This document shows, one piece after another, positions 45,735-53,336 of a DNA stretch of 64,000 nt. Location of the stretch: assembly GCF_008807415.1 (NCBI RefSeq), contig NZ_CP043626.1, forward strand, positions 3,348,001 through 3,412,000. The letters are read 5' to 3'. The position numbers and the translations under genes are program-made. Position 1 is the stretch's first letter. Every line of letters begins with the position of its first letter. The notes beneath the pieces are model-generated. The model saw only the letters and a program-made list of their open reading frames with translations, searched no databases and was not told where the DNA came from. Source of the DNA: Pseudomonas denitrificans (nom. rej.). Lineage in GTDB: Bacteria > Pseudomonadota > Gammaproteobacteria > Pseudomonadales > Pseudomonadaceae.

Positions 45735-46589
45735 ATGACCCAAGCCCGCCTGCTCACGCCCGAGCAACTGGCCGCCCGCCTCGATGACCCGAATCTCGTC
45801 CTGCTCGACTGCCGTTTCGCCCTCGAAGACCCGGCCTACGGCGCTCGCAGCTACCTGGAGAACCACATCCCCGGCGCGCACTTCGCCGACCTCAACCGGG
45901 ACCTTTCCTCCCCGGTGATTCCGGGCGTCACGGGGCGCCATCCGCTGCCCGATCCGCAGCATCTGCAGGAACACCTGCGTGCCTGGGGCCTGAACGCCGA
46001 CAGTGAAGTGGTGCTGTATGACGACGGCCCCGGCGCCTTCGCCGCCCGCGCCTGGTGGCTGCTGCTGTGGCTGGGCAAGAGCGAGGGCGTGTACCTGCTC
46101 GACGGCGGCCTGACCGCCTGGCGCAACGCCGGCCTGCGCCTGACGACCGCCGAAACACCGCTGCGCCCCGGCGACTTCAAGGGTGAGCCGGACAACAGCC
46201 TGCTGATCAGCGCCGGCGAACTGGCCGCGAAACTCGGCGGGGCCGAACTGCCGCTGATCGATGCCCGCGGCCTGCCGCGTTTCCGTGGCGAGGTCGAACC
46301 CATCGACCCGGTCGCCGGGCACATTCCCGGCGCCCAGTGCGCCGCCTTCACCGACAACCTTGGCAACGACGGCCGCTTCCTGCGCCCGGAACATCTGCAC
46401 CAGCGCTTCGCCGGCCTGCTGCGCGGACGCCCGGCCGAAGACCTGGTGGCCTACTGCGGCTCCGGCGTCACCGCCTGCCACAACCTGTTCGCCCTGAGCC
46501 TGGCAGGCTACCCGCTGGGTCGCCTGTATGCCGGTTCCTGGAGCGAATGGATCACCGATGCCCGCCGCCCGGTGGCAAAAGGCGACTGA
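45735..46589 (+). CDS. 3-Mercaptopyruvate sulfurtransferase (rhodanese family)
   Basis: A 284-residue enzyme with two rhodanese domains (about 8-125 and 155-275). The active-site loop in the second domain is YCGSGVTACHN, with catalytic Cys at about residue 240. The CGSGVTA form is that of mercaptopyruvate sulfurtransferases rather than thiosulfate rhodaneses (CRKGVT). The first domain carries LVLLDCRFALEDPAYGARSYLENHIPGA. The start follows ACACAGGAACGCGCCC. It transfers sulfur from mercaptopyruvate to thiols or cyanide. No operon partner except the divergent acyltransferase. Confidence 0.92.
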   Translation: MTQARLLTPEQLAARLDDPNLVLLDCRFALEDPAYGARSYLENHIPGAHFADLNRDLSSPVIPGVTGRHPLPDPQHLQEHLRAWGLNADSEVVLYDDGPGAFAARAWWLLLWLGKSEGVYLLDGGLTAWRNAGLRLTTAETPLRPGDFKGEPDNSLLISAGELAAKLGGAELPLIDARGLPRFRGEVEPIDPVAGHIPGAQCAAFTDNLGNDGRFLRPEHLHQRFAGLLRGRPAEDLVAYCGSGVTACHNLFALSLAGYPLGRLYAGSWSEWITDARRPVAKGD

Positions 46590-46609
46590 CCCCCCGCTCT
46601 GGCGGAAAA

Positions 46610-46642
46610 AACGGAAGGCGCTTCACACCGGCGCCTCCCGTT
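46610..46642 (+). terminator. Hairpin after the sulfurtransferase gene
   Basis: AACGGAAGGCGC and GCGCCTCCCGTT pair over 12 bases with one mismatch (46610-46621, 46631-46642). It lies 20 bases after the stop. No T run follows; probable terminator. Confidence 0.55.
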
Positions 46643-46703
46643 CCTATGGATAGGTGTCAGGGCATCGGTCAGACTCGTGCCCATTCTTCAAAGGAGTGAT
46701 CCC

Positions 46704-47357
46704 ATGCCTTCGCGCATCCGCCAAACCCTGCTCGCCAGCCTGCTGCTGGGCCTGTGCAGCACCACCCCGCTCTATGCCGTCGCGCTGGAAGCAACGCCCT
46801 GCGCCATCCAGGACCAGTGGTCCGACCTCTACGGCGAGGACCTGGTGAAAGCGGCCAAGGCCGGCCACGCCAGCGCCCAGTACACCCTGGGTCTGGAGTA
46901 CGACTCCGGCAGTGACGAGTACGACCAGGACTACGAGAAAGCCGCCTACTGGTACGAAAAAGCCGCCAGGCAGGGCCACGCCTGCGCCCAGTACAACCTC
47001 GGCAACGCCTACGACAATGGCGATGGCGTAGAGCAGGACTCGACCAAGGCGGTGTACTGGTACCAAAAGGCCGTCGATCAGGGCGACAAGGATGCCCAGT
47101 ACAACCTCGCGATCATGTACGAGAACGGCACCGGCGTGACCCGCAGCTACAAGAAGGCCTTCGCCCTCTATCTGCTGTCCGCCGAACAGGGCGACGTGGA
47201 CGCCGAGTACGAGGTGGGCGAAAGCTACGCCAAGGGTCGCGGCGTGGCGAAGAACCCCGCACAGGCCCGCGCCTGGTACCAGAAGGCGGCGGACCAGGGC
47301 CACGAAGAGGCCGAGGAAAAGCTCTCTGCGATGCCGGAGTTACCACCGAGCATCTAA
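46704..47357 (+). CDS. Exported Sel1/tetratricopeptide-repeat protein
   Basis: A 217-residue protein. A Sec signal peptide (RQTLLASLLLGLCSTTPLYA, cleavage near residue 26) leads into about four Sel1 repeats: AGHASAQYTLGLEYDSGS, QGHACAQYNLGNAYDNGDG, QGDKDAQYNLAIMYENGTG and QGDVDAEYEVGESYAKGRG, ending with a fifth partial repeat. AAAGGAGTGATCCC precedes the ATG. Such proteins are periplasmic scaffolds in cell-envelope or secretion processes. The partner is unknown. Confidence 0.9.
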   Translation: MPSRIRQTLLASLLLGLCSTTPLYAVALEATPCAIQDQWSDLYGEDLVKAAKAGHASAQYTLGLEYDSGSDEYDQDYEKAAYWYEKAARQGHACAQYNLGNAYDNGDGVEQDSTKAVYWYQKAVDQGDKDAQYNLAIMYENGTGVTRSYKKAFALYLLSAEQGDVDAEYEVGESYAKGRGVAKNPAQARAWYQKAADQGHEEAEEKLSAMPELPPSI

Positions 47358-47465
47358 TCGCCAGAAGGAATATGAAGGAAAGCTGCGCCGACCAAACAGT
47401 TTAAAAACAGGCCTTTACATCATCTTCATCGCACTACACTTCAATTCGAGCGGCTAAGTCCGCTT

Positions 47466-47519
47466 CCGGCGGGGCCGAGGATAATCATCAGAAGCTGCCA
47501 AGACGCCCAGCCCCGCCGG
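47466..47519. other. Inverted repeat upstream of the phage-like gene
   Basis: CCGGCGGGGC (47466-47475) and GCCCCGCCGG (47510-47519) are exact 10-bp complements around a 34-base loop. The right arm ends 20 bases before the ATG of the next gene, so the structure could hide or expose its translation start. Confidence 0.6.
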
Positions 47520-47539
47520 TCATTGATGACGAGGATGTC

Positions 47540-48019
47540 ATGGGAATCGCCGCGAACGATCTTTGCCAGTATGTGATTCGCCCCACCCTGCATTATCTGG
47601 GGCGTCACAGTGTCGCGGCCGAATCGCTGCTGCTGGGGGCAGCGGCCTGTCAGTCGGCGCTGGGGAGCGCCCTCGATGACAGCCATGGCCACGGGCTGTA
47701 TCGCATTGGTGAACAACGGCACCAGACGCTCTGGGATGGATTCCTGGCGCTGGACCCCGAGCTGGCCAGCCGCGTGCGAGGGCTGGCCAGCCAGCATGCC
47801 TTCCTCGACGCACCGCACCTCGAACTCACGGTCAACCTGCGCTACAGCACCGCCATCGCCTGGATGCTGGTTGAGGCGGAGCACCTGCCCCTGCCGCTGA
47901 CGGACGACCCCATGGAGCTGGCACGCGTGTGGCGCCAGGTTTTCCACCCTCACGGACGCCTCCACGACTTCGTCGACGCCTGGCACAGCTACGTCGGAAA
48001 TTTCAGTCGGGTCGCCTGA
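47540..48019 (+). CDS. Protein related to a phage tail/lysis-region family, stand-alone
   Basis: A 159-residue soluble protein. It opens NDLCQYVIRPTLHYLGRHSVAAESLLLGAAACQSALGSAL and continues LYRIGEQRHQTLWDGFLA, NLRYSTAIAWMLVEAEHLPLP and a tail HGRLHDFVDAWHSYVG. The order IRPTL, AAESLLLG, QSALG, LY-I, H-LW and N-YSTAIA follows a family I know from tailed phages, often annotated as structural or transglycosylase-like. There the region after S-ALG normally reads GPALGIYQIEP. No other phage genes are near, so this is probably a domesticated gene. The lysozyme-like glutamate expected in a transglycosylase (ESxLG) is glutamine here (QSALG), so catalysis looks lost. Start after GAGGATGTC. Confidence 0.7.
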   Translation: MGIAANDLCQYVIRPTLHYLGRHSVAAESLLLGAAACQSALGSALDDSHGHGLYRIGEQRHQTLWDGFLALDPELASRVRGLASQHAFLDAPHLELTVNLRYSTAIAWMLVEAEHLPLPLTDDPMELARVWRQVFHPHGRLHDFVDAWHSYVGNFSRVA

Positions 48020-48038
48020 ACATCCCTCATCCAGATGG

Positions 48039-48107
48039 TGACCGATCGGTCAGAAATTATTTACATACAGCGACGAACGGACATCATTCAGATGGAACGC
48101 TCGTTTG
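48039..48107 (+). promoter_or_regulatory. Candidate operators in the fadL promoter region
   Basis: TGACCGATCGGTCA (48039-48052) is a perfect 14-bp palindrome of the TetR-operator kind. GGAAC-GCTC-GTTTG (48094-48107) matches the Pseudomonas PsrA consensus (GAAAC-N4-GTTTC type) with few mismatches. Both lie within 170 bases of the fadL start, and fatty-acid-responsive TetR repressors commonly control fadL-like genes. Confidence 0.5.
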
Positions 48108-48204
48108 AGCCCCGAAGCCCAAGGTAGAGCGCCTGCCGACCACTACCCAAGACCCGGGAATCTTGGTAGCTTGCGCGCCGATAAACACAGGAGTTGCTCT
48201 TACA

Positions 48205-49494
48205 ATGAAAACAACATGGCTCAAGACCACCCTCGCACTGACCATTAGCGCTGCCTCCGCTCAGGTGCTTGCCAACGGCATCGCCATCAACGAGCAGAGC
48301 GCCAGCGGCGCCGGTACCGCCTACGCGGGCCGCGCTTCCTCGGCATTGGACGCCAGCACCATCTACGGCAACCCTGCCGGCATTTCCAAGCTCAAGCGAA
48401 CTGAAGTCAGCGGCGGTCTGGCCGTGGTGTCCGCCAAGGACGACATCAGCGACGCCCACAGCTCTGCCTCGGGCTCCAACAAGGGTGACTCCGTCCCGGT
48501 TGCTGCCGTTCCCTTCGGCTACTTCTCCACCCCGCTGGACGACAAGGTCAGCATCGGCCTGGGCGTCTATGTGCCCTACGGCATCATCAACGACTACGAA
48601 AGTGGCTTCCAGGGCCGTTCCCACGGTTCCTACAGCAAGGTCCAGGTGATCACCGTCCAGCCGACCATCAGCTACAAGTTCAACGACGTGGTGGCGGTCG
48701 GCTTCGGTCCGACCATCAACCGCATCGACGGCAAGCTGGAGAACTACCTGAACACCGGCGCGCTGAACGGCGCCCTGGGTGGCAACGGCGGCGACACCAA
48801 GATCAGCATCAAGGGCGATGACACTGCCACCGGATTCAACGTCGGCCTGCTGATCACCCCGACTGACAGCACCTCCATCGGCGCCACCTACCACTCCAAG
48901 GTGAAGTACGAGCTCGAAGGCCACACCACCGTGTCCAACTCGCCTGCCGGCCTGTTCGACTCGCGCATGGACGCCAGCCTGGACATCACCCTGCCCGAGT
49001 CCCTGGACCTGTCCATCACCCAGAAGCTGGATGACCGCTGGACCGTCTACGGTGGCACCACCTGGACGCGCTGGAGCCGTCTGAAGTCCATCGAGGTACA
49101 GAACACCGGCGCCCCGCTGGCCGCTTTCGACACCATCGGCGAAGACCTGAGCTGGCACGACACCTGGTCCGCCGCGATCGGTACCTCCTACCAGTTCAAC
49201 GACCAGTGGGTCCTGCGTACCGGCTTCGCCTACGATCCGTCGCCGACCACCAACGAGCACCGTACCGTGCGTATCCCGGTGGGCGATCGCAAGATCTTCA
49301 CCCTGGGCGCCGGCTACTCGCCTAACGCCGACATGACCTTCGACGTGGCCTACGCCTACCTGTGGGAATCCACCGCCGGCGTAAACCAGCCGGACGGTCA
49401 GGAACTGGCAGGTATGCAACTGCAGCCGGCCTACAGCGCCAAGTACGACAACAGCGCCCACGGCCTGACCGCGCAGATGACCTATCGCTTCTGA
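48205..49494 (+). CDS. fadL: FadL-family outer-membrane long-chain fatty-acid transporter
   Basis: A 429-residue outer-membrane beta-barrel. A signal peptide (MKTTWLKTTLALTISAASAQ, cleavage after VLA near residue 24) precedes NGIAINEQSASGAGTAYAGRASSALDASTIYGNPAG, the conserved FadL N-terminal hatch with the NPA motif. The barrel ends with aromatic YRF, the usual outer-membrane signal. It imports long-chain fatty acids or hydrophobic substrates. The ATG at 48205 follows AGGAG at a long spacing. A strong terminator follows. Probable paralogue status within the genome cannot be judged here. Confidence 0.94.
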   Translation: MKTTWLKTTLALTISAASAQVLANGIAINEQSASGAGTAYAGRASSALDASTIYGNPAGISKLKRTEVSGGLAVVSAKDDISDAHSSASGSNKGDSVPVAAVPFGYFSTPLDDKVSIGLGVYVPYGIINDYESGFQGRSHGSYSKVQVITVQPTISYKFNDVVAVGFGPTINRIDGKLENYLNTGALNGALGGNGGDTKISIKGDDTATGFNVGLLITPTDSTSIGATYHSKVKYELEGHTTVSNSPAGLFDSRMDASLDITLPESLDLSITQKLDDRWTVYGGTTWTRWSRLKSIEVQNTGAPLAAFDTIGEDLSWHDTWSAAIGTSYQFNDQWVLRTGFAYDPSPTTNEHRTVRIPVGDRKIFTLGAGYSPNADMTFDVAYAYLWESTAGVNQPDGQELAGMQLQPAYSAKYDNSAHGLTAQMTYRF

Positions 49495-49505
49495 TAACTT
49501 CTGTG

Positions 49506-49543
49506 CCATGAAAAAGCCGGGCAGATGCCCGGCTTTTTCATGG
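49506..49543. terminator. Bidirectional terminator between fadL and marR
   Basis: A perfect palindrome reading CCATGAAAAAGCCGGGC, loop AGAT, then its complement (49506-49543). T runs of five on both strands make it a two-way intrinsic terminator. Confidence 0.95.
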
Positions 49544-49568
49544 CCGTGAATTTTCCGGAGAAGGCCGC

Positions 49569-50138
49569 TCAGGCCGCCTCGTCAGGCGCTGCGTGCTCGC
49601 GGCAGATCAGTTCGCCCTCACGCGCTTCCAGTCTTTCCCCCGTCAGCCCGCAAAGCGCGCCGTCATCCAGCTTCTGGTGGAAGCGACAGGTACGGCACAG
49701 ACCGAACCCCGGCACGTTCTCCTGGCGCTGCACGGTCGCCAGCAGTTCGCGCAGCAACTCGACCAGCAACTCACTGCGCTCCCCCAGCGACTCTTCGGCG
49801 CGGCGCAGAAAAGCAGGCGGCACCAGCGCATCGATCAGCCCCCTGCCCTCCGGCGTCAGCTCCAGGTGCACACTGCGACGGTCCTGCGCATCCGGACGCT
49901 TCGCGATCAGCCCCTTGGCCTCCAGTGCCTTCAACGACTGGGACACCGTGCCCTTGGTCAGCCCAAGGAAGTCCGTCACCCCCAGCGGCGTATTCGAATA
50001 GCGGTTACAGCGCGCCAGGTAGTTCAGTGCGCTCAGCTGGATCGGCTGCAGATCAGCCATCAGCGGCTGCTCGCGGGCCCAGGCACGCATCAGGCTGGCG
50101 ATGCGTTCGAGGTAGTCGTACAGGGTCGTATCGGTCAT
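49569..50138 (-). CDS. MarR-family regulator with C-terminal cysteine cluster
   Basis: A 189-residue winged-helix regulator. The DNA-binding domain is at about residues 30-105: LSALNYLARC, GVTDFLGLTKGTVSQSLKALEAKGLIAKRPDAQDRRSVHLELTPEG. After a dimer helix the protein has an unusual tail with Cys148, Cys151, Cys163 and Cys179 plus His154 and His182 (FGLCRTCRFHQ, ALCGLTG, ICREH), which looks like a metal or Fe-S site, or a thiol switch. The ATG at 50138 follows GGAGGG. It is divergent from a CxxC thioredoxin-fold gene, and a perfect dyad lies between them. Redox or metal sensing is inferred. Confidence 0.88.
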   Translation of the reverse strand: MTDTTLYDYLERIASLMRAWAREQPLMADLQPIQLSALNYLARCNRYSNTPLGVTDFLGLTKGTVSQSLKALEAKGLIAKRPDAQDRRSVHLELTPEGRGLIDALVPPAFLRRAEESLGERSELLVELLRELLATVQRQENVPGFGLCRTCRFHQKLDDGALCGLTGERLEAREGELICREHAAPDEAA

Positions 50139-50215
50139 GGGCTGATCCCTCCGATAGATAGTATCGATCAAAAACCAGTTTGACAGAAGGTTCTTTTCGC
50201 ACGCAGACTGAACTG

Positions 50216-50230
50216 GTATCGAATCGATAC
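50216..50230. promoter_or_regulatory. MarR-type operator dyad
   Basis: GTATCGA-A-TCGATAC is a perfect 15-bp inverted repeat in front of the thioredoxin-fold gene. A related half-site GTATCGATC is at 50161-50169, near the marR start. Spacing and place fit autoregulation plus repression of the divergent operon. Confidence 0.72.
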
Positions 50231-50252
50231 ATAATCAATCAGGAGAAGGATC

Positions 50253-50477
50253 ATGAGCAAAGCTGTTTACTACCATGCCGGTTGCCCCGTCTGCGTCGAA
50301 GCCGAGCGCGCACTGCTGCCGTTGCTGAACCGCGAGGTCGAAGTGGTGCACCTGGGCGAGCAGTCGCCGCGCGTGGCCGAAGCCGAGGCTGCCGGGGTGA
50401 AATCCGTACCGGCGCTGGTGGTCGATGGGCAGGTGCTGCACCTGAACTTCGGCGCCTCCCTGGCCGACCTGAAATAA
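50253..50477 (+). CDS. Small thioredoxin/glutaredoxin-fold protein
   Basis: A 74-residue protein that starts SKAVYYHAGCPVCVEAERALLPLLNREVEVVHLGE. It has the CPVC redox motif at residues 10-13 and the cis-proline strand VKSVPALVVDGQVLHLNFG at about 49-67. It is a complete minimal glutaredoxin-like fold and probably reduces disulfides in a partner. The ribosome binding site AGGAGAAGG is excellent. It lies in one operon with the Rof-like gene, 11 bases downstream, and is controlled by the divergent MarR protein. The CPVC motif differs from the usual CPYC. Confidence 0.88.
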   Translation: MSKAVYYHAGCPVCVEAERALLPLLNREVEVVHLGEQSPRVAEAEAAGVKSVPALVVDGQVLHLNFGASLADLK

Positions 50478-50488
50478 GGCCGGGCGGT

Positions 50489-50770
50489 ATGAGCGACTAC
50501 CAGCCGTTGCACTGCGATCTCCATGACTATCTGGAGATCGCCTGCCTCTACCGCTACTGGCTGCGTATCGAGCTGCGTGACGGCCTGGCGTTCGACGCCC
50601 AGGCCTTCACCACGCACACGCGAAGGACCGCGGGCGGAGTGCTGGAGGAGTTTCTCGAGGTGCGGGTGGACGATGCCAGCCGGGAGTTCCGGCTGGACCG
50701 TCTGCACGCCATTACGCCTTTGTCGGCGCAGGCGCTGTTCGGAAGGGTGGAGCTGCAGGCGGCCGGCTGA
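50489..50770 (+). CDS. rof: Rho-binding antiterminator, Rof-like
   Basis: A 93-residue protein. YQPLHCDLHDYLEIACLYRYWLRIELRDG, then EEFLEVRVDDASREFRLDRLHAITP, follow E. coli Rof (YaeO) in order: YQPINCDDYDNLELAC, LTLELKDG, then RELRLDKI. Rof binds Rho and blocks its RNA loading, so it lowers Rho-dependent termination. The insert between the two halves (LAFDAQAFTTHTRRTAGGVL) is longer than in E. coli. It lies directly after the CxxC gene, so its level should follow the MarR system, an unusual setting for a general termination inhibitor. Confidence 0.85.
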   Translation: MSDYQPLHCDLHDYLEIACLYRYWLRIELRDGLAFDAQAFTTHTRRTAGGVLEEFLEVRVDDASREFRLDRLHAITPLSAQALFGRVELQAAG

Positions 50771-50785
50771 GCAGCCGCCACGCCC

Positions 50786-51325
50786 TCACCACATGAGGTC
50801 GTCGGGCACCACGTAATCCTTGTACGGATCGTCCTCGTCCGGCTCGCCGCTGGGTTCGCTGAGGACGATGATGCGACGCTCGTCGCGCTCCTGGATGCGC
50901 AGCGCGGCATCGCGCGGCACGATCTCGTAGCGGCCGTCGTAGCTGACGATGGCCAGGCTGCCGCGGCTGAGCTTGTCGCGGACCATGTCGTTGACCGCGA
51001 TGCGCTTGACCTTCTTGTTGTCGACGAAGTTGTAGTAGTCGTCCGACTCCAGTTTCGGCAGGCGCGTACCTTCGATCAGTTGCTTGATCTGTGCGGTCTT
51101 GGCCTTCTTGTCGGCCTTTTCCTGCTGCTGACGGTTCAGCTCGGCGTCGCGGGCCTGCTTCTCGGCCTGGGCCTGCAGGGCCGCCTGACGCTGGCTGTCG
51201 TCCTTGGCAACCTGGTTCTTGTGCTCCAGGCGCTGCTGCTTCTGTTTCTGCTTGCCGGCCTGCTTGGCCTGCTTCTCGTTGACCAGCCCGGCTTTCAGCA
51301 ACTGATCACGCAATGACATGCTCAT
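50786..51325 (-). CDS. yaiL: DUF2058 (YaiL-like) protein
   Basis: A 179-residue cytoplasmic protein of the DUF2058 family. MSMSLRDQLLKAGLVNEKQAKQAG is the conserved N-terminal helix, followed by a long Lys/Gln-rich charged coiled-coil (about residues 24-85). A globular part then reads ESDDYYNFVDNKKVKRIAVNDMVRDKL, RGSLAIVSYDGRYEIVPRDAA. It is suspected to be nucleoid- or ribosome-associated, but nothing is proven. It converges on the Rof-like gene with 15 bases between and is divergent from lpxO. Confidence 0.92.
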   Translation of the reverse strand: MSMSLRDQLLKAGLVNEKQAKQAGKQKQKQQRLEHKNQVAKDDSQRQAALQAQAEKQARDAELNRQQQEKADKKAKTAQIKQLIEGTRLPKLESDDYYNFVDNKKVKRIAVNDMVRDKLSRGSLAIVSYDGRYEIVPRDAALRIQERDERRIIVLSEPSGEPDEDDPYKDYVVPDDLMW

Positions 51326-51487
51326 GAATCAAGGCTCTCCAACAGCCCATAGTGATGCAGGACAAATCCCAGACCAACGCATAGGTGCGGCGGGATCGTC
51401 CTCAGGGGGTATAATCCTCGGGCCTGTGCCAGCGCAGCGCAAGTGCCTGGCTCGAAATCACTCATCTGGAGCGGACTCGTAACCTCC

Positions 51488-52420
51488 ATGCTGAAGCTCA
51501 TCGTTCTCGCGGTACTGGCCATCTTCCTCGTCGCCATTCTCTACGTGCACCTGCGCGGCAAGGTGCGGCTGCCCTTCCTGCGCCAGGTCGTGAACCACTC
51601 CGCCTGGTTCGCGCCCTACAACTCGCTGATGTACCTGAACTCCAGCGTGCCGTCCAAGCCCTACCTGGACCGCGAGCGCTTCCCCGAACTCGACAAGCTG
51701 CGCGACAACTGGCAGATGATCCGCGAGGAAGCCGAGCAGCTGTTCGACGAGGGCTACATCCGCGACGCCCTGAACAACAACGAGGCCGGCTTCGGTTCCT
51801 TCTTCAAGAAGGGCTGGACCCGCTTCTACCTGACCTGGTACGACGGCCCCCTGCCCTCGGCGCAGCAGTTGTGCCCCAAGACCGTGGAACTGGTGAGCAG
51901 CATCCCCAACGTCAAGGGCGCGATGTTCACTCGCCTGCCGCCGCGCAGCCACCTGAACAAGCACCGCGACCCCTACGGCGGCTCGCTGCGCTATCACCTC
52001 GGCCTGGCCACGCCGAACTCCGACGAGTGCCGCATCTTCGTCGATGGCCAGCCCTACGCCTGGCGCGACGGCCAGGACGTGATGTTCGACGAGACCTTCG
52101 TCCACTGGGTGAAGAACGAAACCGATGAATCGCGCCTGATCCTCTTCTGCGATATCGAACGGCCGCTCAAGTCGCCGCTGCTGACCCGCATCAACCGCCG
52201 CGTCAGCGCCTTCCTCGGGCGCGCCACCGCGCCGCAGAACGTCGAGGGCGAGCGCGTCGGCGGGATCAACCAGGCCTACTCGGTGCTGATTCGCCTGGGC
52301 GATGCCGTGGGCAGCAAGGTGAAGGTGTTCAAACGTACCTATCCCAAGGCCTACCGCATCGGCCGCCCGGTGCTGGCGGTGCTGGTGCTGGTACTGGTGC
52401 TGCGCTGGCTGTTTGGCTGA
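51488..52420 (+). CDS. lpxO: Lipid A hydroxylase, aspartyl/asparaginyl beta-hydroxylase family
   Basis: Fe(II)/2-oxoglutarate dioxygenase that hydroxylates the secondary acyl chains of lipid A at the inner membrane. It has 310 residues. An N-terminal helix (about 2-22, LKLIVLAVLAIFLVAILYVH) and a C-terminal helix (about 290-308) flank the catalytic domain. The metal set is in SHLNKHRDPYGG (His and Asp, about 155-165) and FVHWVKNETDESRLILFCD (His about 205, Arg about 214). Pseudomonas often has two lpxO copies; this is the one beside mazG. The ATG at 51488 is used; the frame is open 15 codons upstream. Confidence 0.93.
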   Translation: MLKLIVLAVLAIFLVAILYVHLRGKVRLPFLRQVVNHSAWFAPYNSLMYLNSSVPSKPYLDRERFPELDKLRDNWQMIREEAEQLFDEGYIRDALNNNEAGFGSFFKKGWTRFYLTWYDGPLPSAQQLCPKTVELVSSIPNVKGAMFTRLPPRSHLNKHRDPYGGSLRYHLGLATPNSDECRIFVDGQPYAWRDGQDVMFDETFVHWVKNETDESRLILFCDIERPLKSPLLTRINRRVSAFLGRATAPQNVEGERVGGINQAYSVLIRLGDAVGSKVKVFKRTYPKAYRIGRPVLAVLVLVLVLRWLFG

Positions 52421-52445
52421 TTCCCGGCTCGCTCCGACCCAAAGC

Positions 52446-52473
52446 AAAAAGCCCCGCAATCGCGGGGCTTTTT
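52446..52473. terminator. Bidirectional intrinsic terminator
   Basis: AAAAAGCCCCGC-AATC-GCGGGGCTTTTT, a perfect 12-bp stem with A/T runs on both sides, between the converging lpxO and mazG genes. Confidence 0.95.
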
Positions 52474-52502
52474 CATGGGCGCCAATTCAACGGTGGTAGC
52501 AC

Positions 52503-53336
52503 TTACCCACAGCTGAGCGGGTTCTTCTCGTCACGTTTGGCAGCGCCCCACAGCTCGTCCATCTCTTCCAGGTTGCTGTCTTCCAGGGTGCGGCCCTGGT
52601 CGCGCAGAGCGGTTTCGATGTAGCGGAAGCGGCGTTCGAACTTGGCGTTGGCGGCGCGCAGCGCGGTTTCCGGGTCGACCTTGAGCTTGCGCGCCAGGTT
52701 GACCACCACGAACAGCAGGTCGCCCACTTCCTCGGCCTGGGCCTCGGTATCGCCGCCAGCCATGGCCTCGAGCACCTCGTCCAGTTCCTCGCGGACCTTA
52801 TCCACCACCGGCAAGGCGTCGGCCCAGTCGAAGCCGACCTGGGAAGCGCGCTTCTGCAGCTTGGCGGCGCGACTCAGCGCCGGCAGGGCGTTGGGTACGT
52901 CGTCCAGCAGGGACAGTTGCACCGGCTCAGCGGCCTTGGCGGCACGCTCCTCGGCCTTGAGCTCCTCCCAACGCTGCTTGACCGCCGCTTCCGCCAGCTT
53001 CGCCGGGTCGGACTCGCCATACAGGTCGCCGTCGGGGAACACATGGGGGTGGCGGCGGATCAGCTTGTTGGTGATGCCATCCACCACCGCGTCGAACTCG
53101 AAGCGCCCCTCTTCCCGCGCCAGCTGTGCGTAATAGACGACCTGGAAGAGCAGGTCGCCCAGCTCCTCGCGCAGGTGGTCGAAGTCGCCGCGCTCGATGG
53201 CATCGGCCACCTCGTAGGCTTCCTCGAGGGTGTACGGAACGATCGTCGCGTAGCTCTGCTTCAGGTCCCAGGGGCAGCCATGCTGCGGGTCACGCAGCCG
53301 GGCCATCAGGTACAGCAGGTCGTCGAGCTTATGCAT
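52503..53336 (-). CDS. mazG: Nucleoside triphosphate pyrophosphohydrolase MazG
   Basis: All-alpha NTP pyrophosphohydrolase that hydrolyses (d)NTPs to NMP and pyrophosphate and in E. coli lowers ppGpp-driven starvation effects. It has 277 residues with two MazG repeats. The first has LEEAYEVADAIERGDFDHLREELGDLLFQVVYYAQ with the EExxE-x-ExxD magnesium set. The second has KVREELDEVLEAMAGGDTEAQAEEVGDLLFVVVNLAR. I take the ATG at 53336 (MHKLDDLL); the ATG nine bases upstream (MPRM) is possible. Its start overlaps the last bases of relA by eight, so the two are translationally coupled. Confidence 0.95.
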   Translation of the reverse strand: MHKLDDLLYLMARLRDPQHGCPWDLKQSYATIVPYTLEEAYEVADAIERGDFDHLREELGDLLFQVVYYAQLAREEGRFEFDAVVDGITNKLIRRHPHVFPDGDLYGESDPAKLAEAAVKQRWEELKAEERAAKAAEPVQLSLLDDVPNALPALSRAAKLQKRASQVGFDWADALPVVDKVREELDEVLEAMAGGDTEAQAEEVGDLLFVVVNLARKLKVDPETALRAANAKFERRFRYIETALRDQGRTLEDSNLEEMDELWGAAKRDEKNPLSCG

